From Margaritifera margaritifera (lineage: Eukaryota > Mollusca > Bivalvia > Unionida > Margaritiferidae), in assembly GCA_029931535.1 (NCBI GenBank), contig JAQPZY010001625.1, positions 863,001-927,000 on the forward strand: a stretch of 64,000 nt of DNA, given 5' to 3'. Positions 11,505 through 23,480 of the stretch are shown here, one piece after another. Position 1 is the stretch's first letter; every line of letters starts with the position of its first letter. The position numbers and the translations under genes are program-made. Under the pieces are notes generated by a model, which was not told where the DNA came from, made no database searches, and saw only the letters and a list, made by a program, of their open reading frames with translations.

Positions 11505-13041
11505 TTGAAATTGAAACTTATTTGGATTGGAAATTTTAAAAAATCTAGTGAAAAAATATGTCCAGAAATTGATATTAACTGGTCAATGTCCAATTTTAGA
11601 TTACTGGGAGTATATTTCTCTTTGAACTTGGAGGATATGGTAGAGCTTAAGTATTCGACGAAGTTAAAGGAAGTAAAGAAACTGCTTGGCTGGTGGAGCA
11701 GAAGAAATTTATCCCTTATTGGAAAAATTACTTTGATAAAGTCCTTGATTTTGCCTAAATTCATTCATCTTTTTGCAGCTTTGCCAAGTCCTCCACCCCA
11801 TATAGAAAAGGAACATAATACATTATTTTTCCAGTTTATTTGGGGCGGTAAAACTGAGAGGGTTAAAAGAGACACTCTTATAGCTTCTTTTAAGGAAGGG
11901 GGATTAAATATGATTCACTTGCACTCATTTGTGTGTTATATAAAACTTTCCTGGATTAGGCGTCTTTTACTAAACGAAGATGGTTTATGGCAAAAACTGG
12001 TTTCTGAACAAATATTTGGAAAATTTGGAGGTACGCTGTTATTTAAATTAGGAAAAATTAAATTAAAGAAATATCTAAATCAATTAAAATATTTTTGGCG
12101 TGATGTTATTTATGCTTTATCACAATGGAAAAATGAACCATCTACTGTCCATGAATACTTGTCTCAAGATATTCTTAATTTAGTGACTGTAGATAATTTT
12201 AAATCATACACAAGGTGGAGAACAAACGGTGTTGTACTTATTCAACATCTCTTTGATGCACAAGGATCTCTATTGAGTTTTGATGAAATAAAACAAAAAA
12301 CACAAACTAATAATTTCATACAGTAATTTGCTCTTATCTCAAAGATCTCGGTGCTGTGGAAAAAGAAAATTAAAAGGTTTTTTGAAAGTGAAAATAGTTT
12401 TCATGTAGTTTTGGACAAAACATCACTCCTTGGGGTAAGAACAAAGAATAACTTTATCTATAAAGACCTGATAAGAACCAAGATAAAAAAGCCAAATGGT
12501 AAACATGAAACTTGGTCCAGGCAGCTAGAGTGTGCAATTGCTGCAAATGAATGGACCAACTCTTTTGTTTTGGCTAAACTTTGTTCAAAAGACACAAAAC
12601 TGATTAGCTTTAATTTTAGATTTCTCCATTGAAATATTGCCACAAACCAGTTTCTAAAAAAGATTAATTTAAGTGATAATGATAAATGTACCTTTTGTAA
12701 TGAGGGAATAGAACAAATTGAGCACTTATTTTATGACAGTTCAGTTACTGAACACTTTTATAAACTGTTGGTGGAATGGATCCAAACTTATGACCCAAAT
12801 TTTAGAATTACACGAAAAGACGTCTTTATAAGAAATAACAACTTTGATGATCTTATTAACTTCCTACGTTTGCTTGCAAAATATGTTATATACAGATCAC
12901 GTTGTGCATCAAAAATCCCAAATCTCACCTATTATAAAAATTGTGTTCTATCATATAAAACGCTGGAAAAATATGTCGCCAAAGTGAATAACAGAAGTGA
13001 CGAGTTTAAGAAAAAGTGGACCCTATTGTCAACTTTGGTAC

Positions 13042-13076
<35 letters not shown>

Positions 13077-13085
13077 GCAATTTAA
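11505..13085 (+). pseudogene. LINE thumb and C-terminal zinc-binding region (broken)
   Basis: The part after the RT core includes LLGVYFSLN, RNLSLIGKITLIKSLILPKF, FIWGGKTERVKRDTL and KEGGLNMIH, all typical of the L1/Tx1 thumb and linker. It then shows a CTFCNEGIEQIEHLF zinc motif near 12688-12733. Frame breaks lie at 12326-12351 and about 12632. A run of about 26 T at 13047-13072 sits inside what was coding sequence and would read as polyphenylalanine. Confidence 0.78.
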
Positions 13086-13734
13086 AACATCTTGGGGTTT
13101 GTTTGCGAGTGTGACTTTGTGTACAATAATTGTGAATGTAAGTGTCTGTGTGTGCATGTGTGTGTGTTGTGTAGGGAACACATGTAAAGATCAGGACAAA
13201 AAATAATTTAAGATAATGCCCAATACACCAGGTCAGGTGGTGACGTAGGGGAATATGTAAAATCCTGACACCTTGCGTTCAATTAAAACAAATTAAAAAA
13301 ATAAAAAAAAAACAATGAAACCACTACACTTTTTAGGTACTCGGTGACGAATATATTTTCTAATCGATATTTTTATTGCATGTTAATGGGTGAATTCATT
13401 TTCTTGCTCCCTCTGAATTTTTCAATCATAATAATACCAAACTCCCGTAGTAAACGTGATATATAAATATCCTTGCACAAAAATATATCTGTAGACTGTT
13501 CAAAATAGCAACAACCTACTTGGAAATATGGAAAAGGTCTCTGGTATCTCTGATCCCTCTGTAAACCAGATTCTTATCAGGCAAAATAAAAAGACGCTAA
13601 GTAAAACTGATCCCAATGAGTGTCGGCAAAACCTAAATTTGTATAGCGGAATCAAAGCTATTATTATGTATAGATGAAAGGAGAATCGAGATAAAATGTT
13701 ACATTTGAAGATTAAATGATCAGAATCGACAAGA

Positions 13735-13880
13735 CTAAGGTTGTAATTGGATTTGGAATGGTTTGCTCTGAGAAATTGGCGAGGCTATTGTTGTAAGGGG
13801 ATTTGGAATGGTTTTCTCTGAGAAATCGGTCAGGCCACTTTTGTGAGGGGATTTGGAATGGTTTGCCCTAAGAAATTGAA
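13735..13880 (+). repeat. 53-bp tandem repeat at the gene A intron 1 donor side
   Basis: Two full copies and one partial copy of a unit beginning GGATTTGGAATGGTTT, about 53 bp apart, end just inside the intron from the exon 1 donor. Gene B has a single version of the last part of the unit at the same place, so the expansion happened after the duplication. Confidence 0.7.
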
Positions 13881-13898
13881 ATAAACAAACAGACTTAC

Positions 13899-14135
13899 GA
13901 ATCCAAAAAATGCAATAAAGGTCCATGCGGTTAGAAGAAACTTCCTTCTGAACGTTTGGTCTGCCTTGAAACGCCGAAGTAGTGTCTTCCGTTCAGTGCC
14001 AGAGTTAGTTACGATATTGATTGCCGATTTGCAGACATTTTCAACTCCTGTGTTATCTTCTCGCACATCGGGAAGAAAGACTTGTACATCTGCGCTTTTA
14101 ATTTTTGACAATTCTCCATTCATCTCTTCCGCCAT
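13899..14135 (-). CDS. Gene A exon 1: MFSD4/NaGLT1-like transporter, N-terminus
   Basis: First coding exon (79 codons, ends in phase 0) of a three-exon major facilitator gene read right to left. It encodes a polar cytoplasmic N-terminus and then the start of TM1 (FLLTAWTFIAFFGF). The donor is TTC|GTAAGT. I chose the ATG at 14135-14133 (MAEEMNGELS) because the paralogue, gene B, starts at the matching place (MMEMNEELS). The frame stays open to an ATG at 14282, which would add 49 residues including a hydrophobic segment. Gene B has an in-frame stop 12 codons upstream of its start, so the longer form is less likely. Exon 1 joins exon 2 (9097-8812) across a 4.8-kb intron that contains a LINE. The assembled protein is 546 aa, close to the usual length of this family. 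Confidence 0.75.
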
Positions 14136-15360
14136 GTCCTCAATATGTTTCACTCCTCTCTGTTGCACATCAGGAGTGTTTCCTCCAGTGTTCCTACTTC
14201 CAACGTTATGAAGTAGAAAAAAAACATAAAACGATATTAAATAAATAATGTACGCACTGAAGAATGTCAGGGTAGATTTCATTTATCAGGTTTAAACATA
14301 TTACATGTTATAAAGATCATCTTTTACATAGATGTTAACATTAGGCATGTGCCCTGTAACACATAGACCATTAAAAGTTTTTAAAATGTTTAACTTCATC
14401 GCTAATATCTTTATCCCCTAGGTTGAATGAGCTCTCAAATGGGAACGGCGTAGGCGCAGATCCAACGGCTGCATAATACGCTTTACATTCATACATACGG
14501 AGTACATCACATACTAAATCCTCGAGTTCCGATTGGCTGACTTTAGGGATATTTTTTCAGGACTGTATTCATTTCCCATTGACTACGGGGAAGCTGTATT
14601 TGACTACGGGGATTATATTTGTTCCAGTCGGCACACGCCGACGTTATTTTACGTCACATAGTCACATAGTCTATTCATGCTTTCTCTATTGGGAACTGTC
14701 TTCCTACAGTGTTGTCTGGTGGAGTTTCTATGGCAAAGTGTTTGTTAGTCTGGACGTTGAACCAAATATTCTAAGAAACAATTAATATAGGCAACAGTTA
14801 CTTCAAACATCATATAACTATGGCAAGATTACTGTCGCTTGAAAAAAAAAGGAAAATAAAAGTGCAAACGCAAGGTGTAGCCTGTAATATAATTAGTTAA
14901 ATAGTTCAGTTTTGCATCTCTTGTCAAAATTGATACCAGAGTGTCGAAACAATATATATTGCAGGTGATTGTATGCTAAAATTCATATTATACTAAATTA
15001 CTATGCAAAGATATTTGTTCCATATCGTCTACCTGCTTGTATATCTTTTTGTTTTAGAAAGCCTTTGCACGAGTAAACCTTTTTCTAAAATAAAATGTCG
15101 ACAAGGCTCTTGATGTTATCTGCTATTTGTAATTAAAACCTCAAAATAAAAATTCACTTTAAACTAACAGCTGGCAATGATACCTATCGCAGAAAATTTT
15201 ACGAAACAGTGAACCCATGTTATAATGTGGCAAGGCTCTGCACTGTAATCGTATTTGACGACTACCAAAGCAGTTCACATTCATGCAAGAAGAGAACATT
15301 GGCCTAAACAATGGATATGTATTATCCTTGTTAGGGAAAGATATACAGATTTTTTCATCC
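14136..15360. other. Region 5' of gene A
   Basis: This is the upstream side of gene A. It should hold the promoter and 5' UTR, but I cannot point to a clear TATA box or initiator. Two near copies of TTGACTACGGGGA (about 14579 and 14600) are present. Otherwise AT-rich and without recognisable genes. Confidence 0.4.
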
Positions 15361-15366
15361 AACGCG

Positions 15367-15407
15367 AGTTATGTTCCACGAGGACGAAGCCTGAGTGGAA
15401 CATAACT
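15367..15407. repeat. Perfect 13-bp stem-loop
   Basis: AGTTATGTTCCAC (15367-15379) pairs perfectly with GTGGAACATAACT (15395-15407) around a 15-nt loop rich in purines. Weaker pairing continues outward. It looks like a short palindromic mobile unit or a foldback; no gene is attached. Confidence 0.75.
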
Positions 15408-15649
15408 TGTCGTGGGTCAACAAATCTTCATATCTCCCCCAAACAACGGCAATACATTGTTTATTACATCGAATCAAACAAGACAGGGAAACACAATTGC
15501 GTGAGGTAGACACAACGTTTTATTCTCTGACACGTAATATTTTGTGCGCCCATGATTGACACGGTTACTTTTATGAGGTATGTTAATATGTGTATGTCTT
15601 AAAGATGGACTGAGCCATTTATAATGAAAATCCACCACCTAAGGTTGAA

Positions 15650-16000
15650 AAGTTCTCGAAACCCTTAAAGTTAATGTTGCATTCAAATTCAGTGGGCGTG
15701 TTTGATAGATGAACTCACATAAGACCGGTACAAGCTATTTAACGTGAGTGTCTATAAAACGCCAAACACGCGACACACAACATGAGAGCTTTACGACTCA
15801 CCGTCCTAAGGAATAGACATAGTTTAGAATGCTATGTACTCTAACGTTTTATACCAATAGCGCGTTCACCTAATACTTAAGACGCAAACCCGAGATAAAA
15901 AAAGATATAAAATAAATCCAACTAGAGTTTGACCTGAGTGTGAGTCAACTCGCGATCGGTTCGCTTTATGATTCGAGGATAATAAGCAACTCATAGTAGC
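15650..16000 (+). repeat. Diverged dispersed repeat (left part)
   Basis: Shares ordered blocks with 46500-46740: CAAATTCAG(T/C)GGG near 15690 and 46538, and GAGTCAA...GCGATCG near 15940 and 46680. By eye only; divergence is high. Confidence 0.4.
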
Positions 16001-17100
16001 ACCACACAAATCGGAATGCAATGTTAGCTATGGTAAATACAAGCAGTTGGGGTAGAGGTATGACTTCAAGATTAAACGAGACCGATGCAAAAGTAGGTGT
16101 CGTTTAAAAAGAAAAAGCTGTACCTGGACTTGTTGAGACCAATGAAACAAAATTATTCCCACAGAAACAATTGGTAATATTTATCAAAAATGTAAACATA
16201 GTGCACGACATCCTATTCATAAGGACTATTTTACATACTTTTCTGCATAGGGACATTTTGTTTCCCCATTTTTGAAAGATCAAGTGAAAATAAAGTAAAC
16301 ATATCTATTCATTCCTCCGTTCTTATGAGCGTCATGTCAAACAACTCCCGGTGCATCGTGATAAAGAAATGAATTCAACAGTGAGGGTTACAGTTTAAAA
16401 TTCAATCGATGTTAAGAGATAAACAAGTACACATATTTCAATCTGGTGGCATCAGATGGATGACATTGTTGACTGGATGGTATTTAAAATGTTTCAAGCT
16501 CAAAATATTTTACTAAAAAGTTGTTTACGTAGAAAGTTTATTTTGTTGCTATGCCCAGAGATTAAATCTCGACATTCTTATGCCTCGTAGCATGGAGTCA
16601 GAATTTTTACCACCCACACACCCCACCCCAAGGCATAATTTGGTGGAAGCTTTAGAATTGTATGATAACAATGTATCAATTGACTTTTCTCAGTTCAGAT
16701 ACAAACCTCTCGGCGATGAAACTGTTCTGGTACACTACATGCAATTTGACTACAATAAATAATCAGCGTTAAAAGAGAAATACGAAAATAATACCAAGAA
16801 ACTTGAATAGCAAAAATGCAAATTGCCGTTTCCCATCTGCTCAAACTCGGCATGGTCCTAAGCTCTATTTCAGTCAACCACATTCGATCTCTAAAGCCAA
16901 ATAGCTAATTAAAGAAAACGTTCTCATTTTATCACATACTTAGCTGGACAAAAATAACATTTGTACACTTGCCGTCGTTTAATAATAATAACATTTATAA
17001 TAATAACAATAATAATAATAATAAATTAATAATAATGCAAAATAGAATAAAGTCAAATACCTTAGGGATTAAAGCCTATCTTTGATTTCTTGCTTGTAGT
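16001..17100. other. Unassigned non-coding stretch with an AAT-rich run
   Basis: No gene recognised. A (TAA)n-type imperfect microsatellite lies at about 16980-17035. Confidence 0.5.
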
Positions 17101-17114
17101 TTGCGTTGGACTAA

Positions 17115-17480
17115 TGTCTAAATAAAAGGAAAGTGAAAGATAGGCTATAAGGTTATGTTCTCATATATTTTGGCCATATGACTTCAAACGCATACATTTA
17201 TAGTAGAGCACCTACACAAATATCTTCAAACTATAGTGGTCCTGTATTCAAACCATAGTGGTCACTTATGGTATGGGTAACTTCAGCTTTATAACAACTT
17301 GTTTAAGGGATCACTTCAAAAATGAATGTCAACATTTTGGACTAAATCAATTTTTTGTTGGTGTGAAGTTTTCGGGGAAAATAGTTTGTTCTAGTGGCAG
17401 TTGATTAAATAATTGCACCTGTTTGTAATCACAATACTATAATCTAGGCACTCCTATCAGTTAGACTTAATTGCAGTGCT
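17115..17480 (+). repeat. Dispersed repeat related to 21830-22080
   Basis: Ordered shared blocks with the second locus: AAACCATAGTG(G/A)TCACT, ACTTCAG/CCTGAAG plus TTTAA(G)GGG(A/T)TCA(C/A)TTCAAA, then ATTAAATA(A/G)TTG(C/T)AC. Probably two old copies of one non-coding element. Confidence 0.5.
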
Positions 17481-17544
17481 GTGCTCCTTTGAAGTCACAT
17501 GGCCAAAATACATGCTGTAATGACTAAAGTGGGTACGTAAAGTG

Positions 17545-17690
17545 TAAGCTGGACGTGGCTATACGTGTTTTGACCGGTGAAACCTCTTCAACAAAATTAA
17601 ACTAAATGATTATCCATCCACAAAGTGAGTAAACTTTACCAGTATGTGTCAGGCATCTTCATGGTCAAGCATGCGATTTCAATCGAATGT
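17545..17690 (+). repeat. Dispersed repeat (right part) related to 46700-46850
   Basis: GTTTTGAC(C/A)GGTGAAAC, then CAGGCATCTTCATGG.../GTGGCAACTTCATCG... and ATGCGATTT(C/T)AAT blocks occur in the same order at about 46716-46840. It may complete the left part at 15650-16000. Confidence 0.45.
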
Positions 17691-17699
17691 CGCCATCTA

Positions 17700-17765
17700 T
17701 CTGATGGGCTGGGGGATGGGGATGGGAGGGGCTGGGGGATGGGGATGGGAGGGGGACTGGAGGCG
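17700..17765 (+). repeat. G-rich 23-bp duplication
   Basis: Two copies of a G-rich unit (GGGGGATGGGGATGGGAGGG core). Several runs of three or more G on the plus strand give quadruplex potential. Confidence 0.6.
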
Positions 17766-18039
17766 AGGGAAAAAAGGAGGCGGCAGTTATAGCTTACAGG
17801 GAATATCATGCCGTCATTATATGTAAGAATTGCTGATATTAAGTCAACAATCTACATTTGTGAATCTAAAACTACATTTAGGAATAACGTATATGCCATT
17901 TAAAATGATATCCCACATATTAGAGAATCAAGTGATGTATGAAAAAATATACAAAAATAATTACCTTACATATGCCGCTGGAAATTTGGCACAAATGTAT
18001 ATATCATCCAGATTAAGCCGGTATTTGTGTACACAGTAC

Positions 18040-19400
18040 CTTAGGATCGCATTACTGGTTCAATGTGAAAACCTTGTTATCATTGGTGACCTAATTGTGA
18101 TACGCAGGACCTATTAAAATCTGCGTAAGTGGTACTTGTGCTTAATCAGAGAAGCTACGTGTTTTAACAATGGTTGTAATTCATCTTGTGTTGATCTAAT
18201 ATTTACAAATAAGCAAAATCCGCGTATGAATACCTTGAATCTGTCTATTGGAATGAATGATTTTCATGATGTAGTTTTTACTCAGCTAAGAGACACTGTG
18301 CATTCTGCGACCAGAATAAAAAAACAATTTAATACAAATTCTTACAACAGTTTCAAAGATTTTGATGTAAATGACTATGAATGATTAACAAAATGCTCCA
18401 TTTTCCTGTCTTGTCTACAAGTAACGATTAAGGATCTGTCAACTCTGACTACGATAACTTTGAAAAAGTTATGTTAAAGGTTACGGACAAACATACTCCA
18501 ATAAATCATACATATCCATGTGGGAAACCATTACCTTATTTGAATAGAGCAGTAAGGAATCTATATATGTCAAGGATATGATGTTTTCAAAATACGCTCA
18601 GTACAGCTCATGGAAGGCTTGAGAAAACTATAGAAAGCAGAGAAATGTGGTAAACAAATTAAAGAACAAGCCTCCAAGAACAGACTTTTAAGAAAGATGC
18701 GCTGCAGGGCACTAAATCTAGGAACTTCTGGTCCACTATTAACCCCTTTTTTCTAATAAACATTCTGGTGGTCAAGATAAGATCATTCTTGTTGAAGGTA
18801 CAAAAATTGTAAACAATACCAGGGAAATATGTAAATATTTTTATGTAAATGTGGCATTAGACATTGGCAAGGATGTTCCTTTTGACCCTTTAACTCATCA
18901 AAGTATCAAGGCTGTTAAGGGCAATAGCAACATAGATACAGCTTTTGAAAATAAGCAGACTAATCAAGATTAAGTGTATACAAATGATACGATGTTTCAA
19001 TAACAAAACAAAAGCTACTGGGGTTGGGGGCGGCGAATTCCTGTTCAACTATTAAAAGCTGGGGCACAAATCCTTGTTGGCCATATTTCAGATCTAATTA
19101 ATAGAACACTACAGTGAAATATTTTGCCCTTTTTGTCTGAGGGAAGCACAAGTAGTTTGATTTTCAAAAAGAACAATCCTCTTGATAAAAGTAATTATTT
19201 TACAGACCAGTTAGCATTCTACCCATCATATTCATCATACCATACCTATCATACTCAAACTGTTTTTATAAATCAATTAAAATCCAGTCAGCATCATGTT
19301 TTTATAATTTTTTTTAAAAACAAATATTTGGGTGCTTTTCGTAAATATAAAGATCAATTGAGATTTAACATTCCAACAAATGGCCTATCATCAAACGACT
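18040..19400 (+). pseudogene. Decayed LINE: endonuclease C-terminus and start of RT
   Basis: Fragments read in order on the plus strand. ENLVIIGDL is the endonuclease GDxN-type block. CFNNGCNSSCVDLIFTNK and GMNDFHDVVFTQLRDT are the end of the endonuclease. KHTPINHTYP and ILVEGTKIVNNTREICKYFY are the linker. Near 19010-19170 come KATG/LLKAGAQI-like and STSSLIFKKNNPLDKSNY, the RT entry block. Many stops and frameshifts separate them. The style fits a CR1/L2/Jockey-type LINE, not the Tx1-like element in gene A. The catalytic RT core is missing. Confidence 0.7.
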
Positions 19401-19419
19401 ACGGACACTGAAAACTCCA

Positions 19420-20850
19420 CTGCCCTTCAACATTTTATTTACATAAGCACATAGGTGATATAAACCAGTCTATATTCCGAATTTAAGGGCGTAAGAACGT
19501 ATATTTTGCTATGCTACACTCCCATTACATCTTGATACGCATACATGTCATCGAGTCGTTGTGATGTCATCGAAGTAATCATGACATAAAGACAACTCCA
19601 TGCTTGAGGGCAGTTTAAAAAGGTCACTATTTACATCGTTTTATTTTATTTTTTTAAATCTAGCATGCGACGGCAAATGACGAGGATTTTCCGATTATTA
19701 TTAGCAGGTGAAACATTCGGTTTACTCGGCCTTCATGTCTCGTCTGGTGTCAAAACTCTAATCACTAGTAATTTATGTTTTGTTCAAAACAAAGTTTAAA
19801 ACCTTTGGGAAATGGATTTTCTTAGGTTCGAATATGACACATATGTCTCATAAAACCAAGACAGCCCAGTTTGGCGATTGTATATACTGTCAAAATTAAT
19901 GGAGATATAAAGGACAAATGAGTCAATCACAAAGTCAAATGATTGAACAACGACTTCTAATTGGTTTATACCCATGATGACAATGATAAAATTATGGATT
20001 ACCTGATAGCGACAATGGGACAGTGAGAGCAGGTGCCCTGTACATTGATTTGCCAACCTCCGAGTTAATTATTGATGGGTTATATACACATGCATGTTCC
20101 ACGTTAGTCTTTTCACTGGTTTATTTAGATCGTGATACGCATGCGCGACCAACGTACTGGAAATACATTTAGCCAATTTAGATGCTATATGATCTTCTGA
20201 GCTGTACGGGCCTTCCCTTTCTTCGTGACTCTTGTTTACAATTTTTGTAAAATATTTTTTTGTATTCTTAATTGGAACACCCTCAAAATTATGGCAAGCC
20301 TTTCTATCAATGTATGATATGTTTGGGAGGGAATATAACTTCAAAGTTCACAAAGACAAGAACATATAAATCGAACATAAACTTTATCATTTTGCCTTCT
20401 TACAAATTCCAAATGTGATTTGGTGTAAATTGCACGTGTAAAAACCAAGCTGAAACTTTTTAATCGGGCAAATAATTTACCAATTTAACTTCCATTCATG
20501 TTCTTATGCTTCGAAATCTGCAGCTGTATAAACATTTTTAATTGACATGTAACGCGCTCTTAATCCAATAGCAAACTGAAAGATTTCAATATGTAGGTAG
20601 GTATTTTCCCAGAATTAATGGGGGTGTAATTTGACGTCGTATATTCTTGCGAACTCATAAATGCGGGGTGCAATTTTGGTGTAAATCAATAAACAGCGAA
20701 TTAATTTACTTTTGAAGATGCATCAATTTAGTGGACTGGATAGACTTTTTATGCAAAACGAAAGATTTAAACATGTCATTCTGTATTTCGCCCTAATAAA
20801 ACTTCCAAATTCAAGTTCTGTCAAACATCTCTACTGAGAGTGAGCTCACT
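19420..20850. other. Unassigned non-coding stretch
   Basis: No recognised gene. Minus-strand frames at 19796-20056 and 20069-20344 (86 and 91 codons) show no known motif, splice context or repeat. Confidence 0.45.
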
Positions 20851-20854
20851 GTAC

Positions 20855-21090
20855 GTGGTTGTGGTTTTGTGGGTTTGACACCATTTTTCAGCACGTGATA
20901 TACATGGCAGCCGGTATATCTTGCAGAGGAAGAACCCGGGAATAAGCACCGACCGACGGAAAGCTACTGGCAAGCTTTCTCACAATATTACGTTGGCTGA
21001 GCCCGAGACTCGAACCCACGAGGACAGAAGTGAGATGTCCATGATCTTTATAGGCGAACGCCTTAGACCACTCGGCCACCAGGGGCCTCG
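20855..21090 (-). mobile_element. tRNA(Leu/Ser)-headed SINE, copy 1
   Basis: On the minus strand a tRNA-like head with box A TGGCCGAGTGGTCTAAGG and box B GGGTTCGAGTC is followed by a body containing GCTTGCCAGTAGC and TTCCCGGGTTCTTCCTC, ending in a CAAAACCACAACC-rich tail. Copies 2 (25211-25430) and 3 (54813-55016) share head, body and tail in the same order. The head resembles type II (long variable arm) tRNAs such as Leu or Ser. This is the most complete copy. Confidence 0.8.
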
Positions 21091-21303
21091 TACGAAATAT
21101 GAAGAGACAGTCAAGTGTTACAGATAAGAGAAACCGCTTAAAATATGCAACGCATAAGACCGTAAGCCTGCGCGATAAGAAAGCCTGAAACCTTAAATGT
21201 ATCACGTTTACCTATAGAACATAGCGTGCACAACTCGTTCGTATTGTGTATTAGTTATAAAAGCCGCTCTTATAGTAATGTACCCAAGACTCGAACCAAG
21301 AAT

Positions 21304-21304
<1 letters not shown>

Positions 21305-21387
<83 letters not shown>
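21305..21387. repeat. (GA)n microsatellite
   Basis: About 83 bp of pure GA. Confidence 0.97.
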
Positions 21388-21389
<2 letters not shown>

Positions 21390-21399
21390 TGGAGGGGGT

Positions 21400-22310
21400 T
21401 AGTCCTCACTGTTACTATTGCTGTTGCTCACATTAAGTCGATACATATCCCATAGTATCACCTATGTATTGAGGTTAAGCCACTAGGTGCAACAAAGTGC
21501 AAATATGATTGAAGATACTGTCGCGAGCAATATGCAATTGTGCTCTTGTGTAAACAATGTACGCTTAAGGTTTATGTCCATACTTTCGTCATTACACCAT
21601 GCATTTTGGCATGTACATTTTAATGACTACACAAGAAACTATACTTTGTAATTAATTCTAACTGCTAGTAGTACCGAGATTACATTATGGTAATTGCCAA
21701 TATGTCAGAATATTAAATAAACTACCATTAGAACAAACAATTTATATATTTTTTAAACATTTGGTATAAACTTCACTTAAAACTCACCTAAATAAAAAAA
21801 ATCTAAAGTTATTTTGAAACAACCGCTTTAAACGCACAGAAGAGTACATACAAAAATGTCTTCACGTCATAGTGGACATGTATATAAACCATAGTGATCA
21901 CTGATGCTGCAGATGAATAACCTGAAGTTTAAAACTGCATTTTTAAGGGGTCAATTCAAATATTAATATCAATTGGTTTAAGTTTAATAAAGTACATAGT
22001 GGAAGTTTATTAAATAGTTGTACATGTTAGCAATTACTAAAATGTAATTTAGATACTAATGGCATTATAATAAATTACAATGACCTATTTATATTATTTT
22101 GTCAATAGGGAGCTTTATAATGATACTATTTTTTCTCCATATTTAAAACTTCACTTCATATTATCACGCATCCTCCTGTATGTAGCAGTTTCCGTTCTGT
22201 ATGGTGTATATATTAGTAACTCATTAAAATAACCTCTGTATATCTTGATTTATGTCATAGTAATCCGGAGTGATTGTGTACTTAGATGAGAATTAATTAC
22301 TGTGTTTTTA
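21400..22310. other. Unassigned stretch including the second copy of a dispersed repeat
   Basis: 21830-22080 is the partner of 17115-17480. The remainder shows no gene. Confidence 0.45.
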
Positions 22311-22319
22311 AGTTTAGAT

Positions 22320-22385
22320 TGGTTTAAAGAACTAATTGTTGGCATTCTTTCCAAATGAAAGGATCTCTATCTCTCTCGTGCAATG

Positions 22386-22455
<70 letters not shown>

Positions 22456-22625
22456 ATGTATGTGTGTGTATGCATGTGCGTGTGTGTATGAAAGAGATTG
22501 ATATTGCTTTGCGAAAATCCAAATTCATAGCACTCTACATACAATGTTTTAAAGTTTAGATTGGTTTGAAGAACTAATCGTTGGCATGCTTTCCAGATGA
22601 AAGGATCTCTATCTCTCTAATGTAC
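22320..22625 (+). repeat. 75-bp direct duplication around a (TA)n array
   Basis: AGTTTAGATTGGTTT...AAAGGATCTCTATCTCTCT occurs at about 22312-22378 and again at 22551-22617. A (TA)n array (22387-22448) with a short GT tail lies between. Confidence 0.8.
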
Positions 22626-22643
22626 TATTTTATATATTCTTAT

Positions 22644-23480
<837 letters not shown>

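Larger units (their letters stand above)
9275..13313 (+). mobile_element. Tx1/L1-like non-LTR retrotransposon (ORF2 fossil) in gene A intron 1
   Basis: An ORF2-type polyprotein lies antisense to the host gene. In order it shows an apurinic-type endonuclease, a reverse transcriptase with a YADD core, and a C-terminal part with a CTFCNE...EHLF zinc-binding motif. An A-rich 3' end follows (about 13280-13312). No ORF1 is visible in the 180 bp between exon 2 of gene A and the endonuclease start, so the copy is 5'-truncated or began at ORF2. At least six frameshifts or stops break the frame (near 9640, 10380, 10555-10700, 10990-11090, 11465-11505 and 12330). The element is dead. Tx1/L1 assignment rests on motif style and is likely but not proven. 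Confidence 0.85.

Noticed and set aside
20921..21205. Overlapping frames on both strands at 20.9-21.2 kb
   Set aside because: They lie in the tRNA-headed SINE, which is non-coding.
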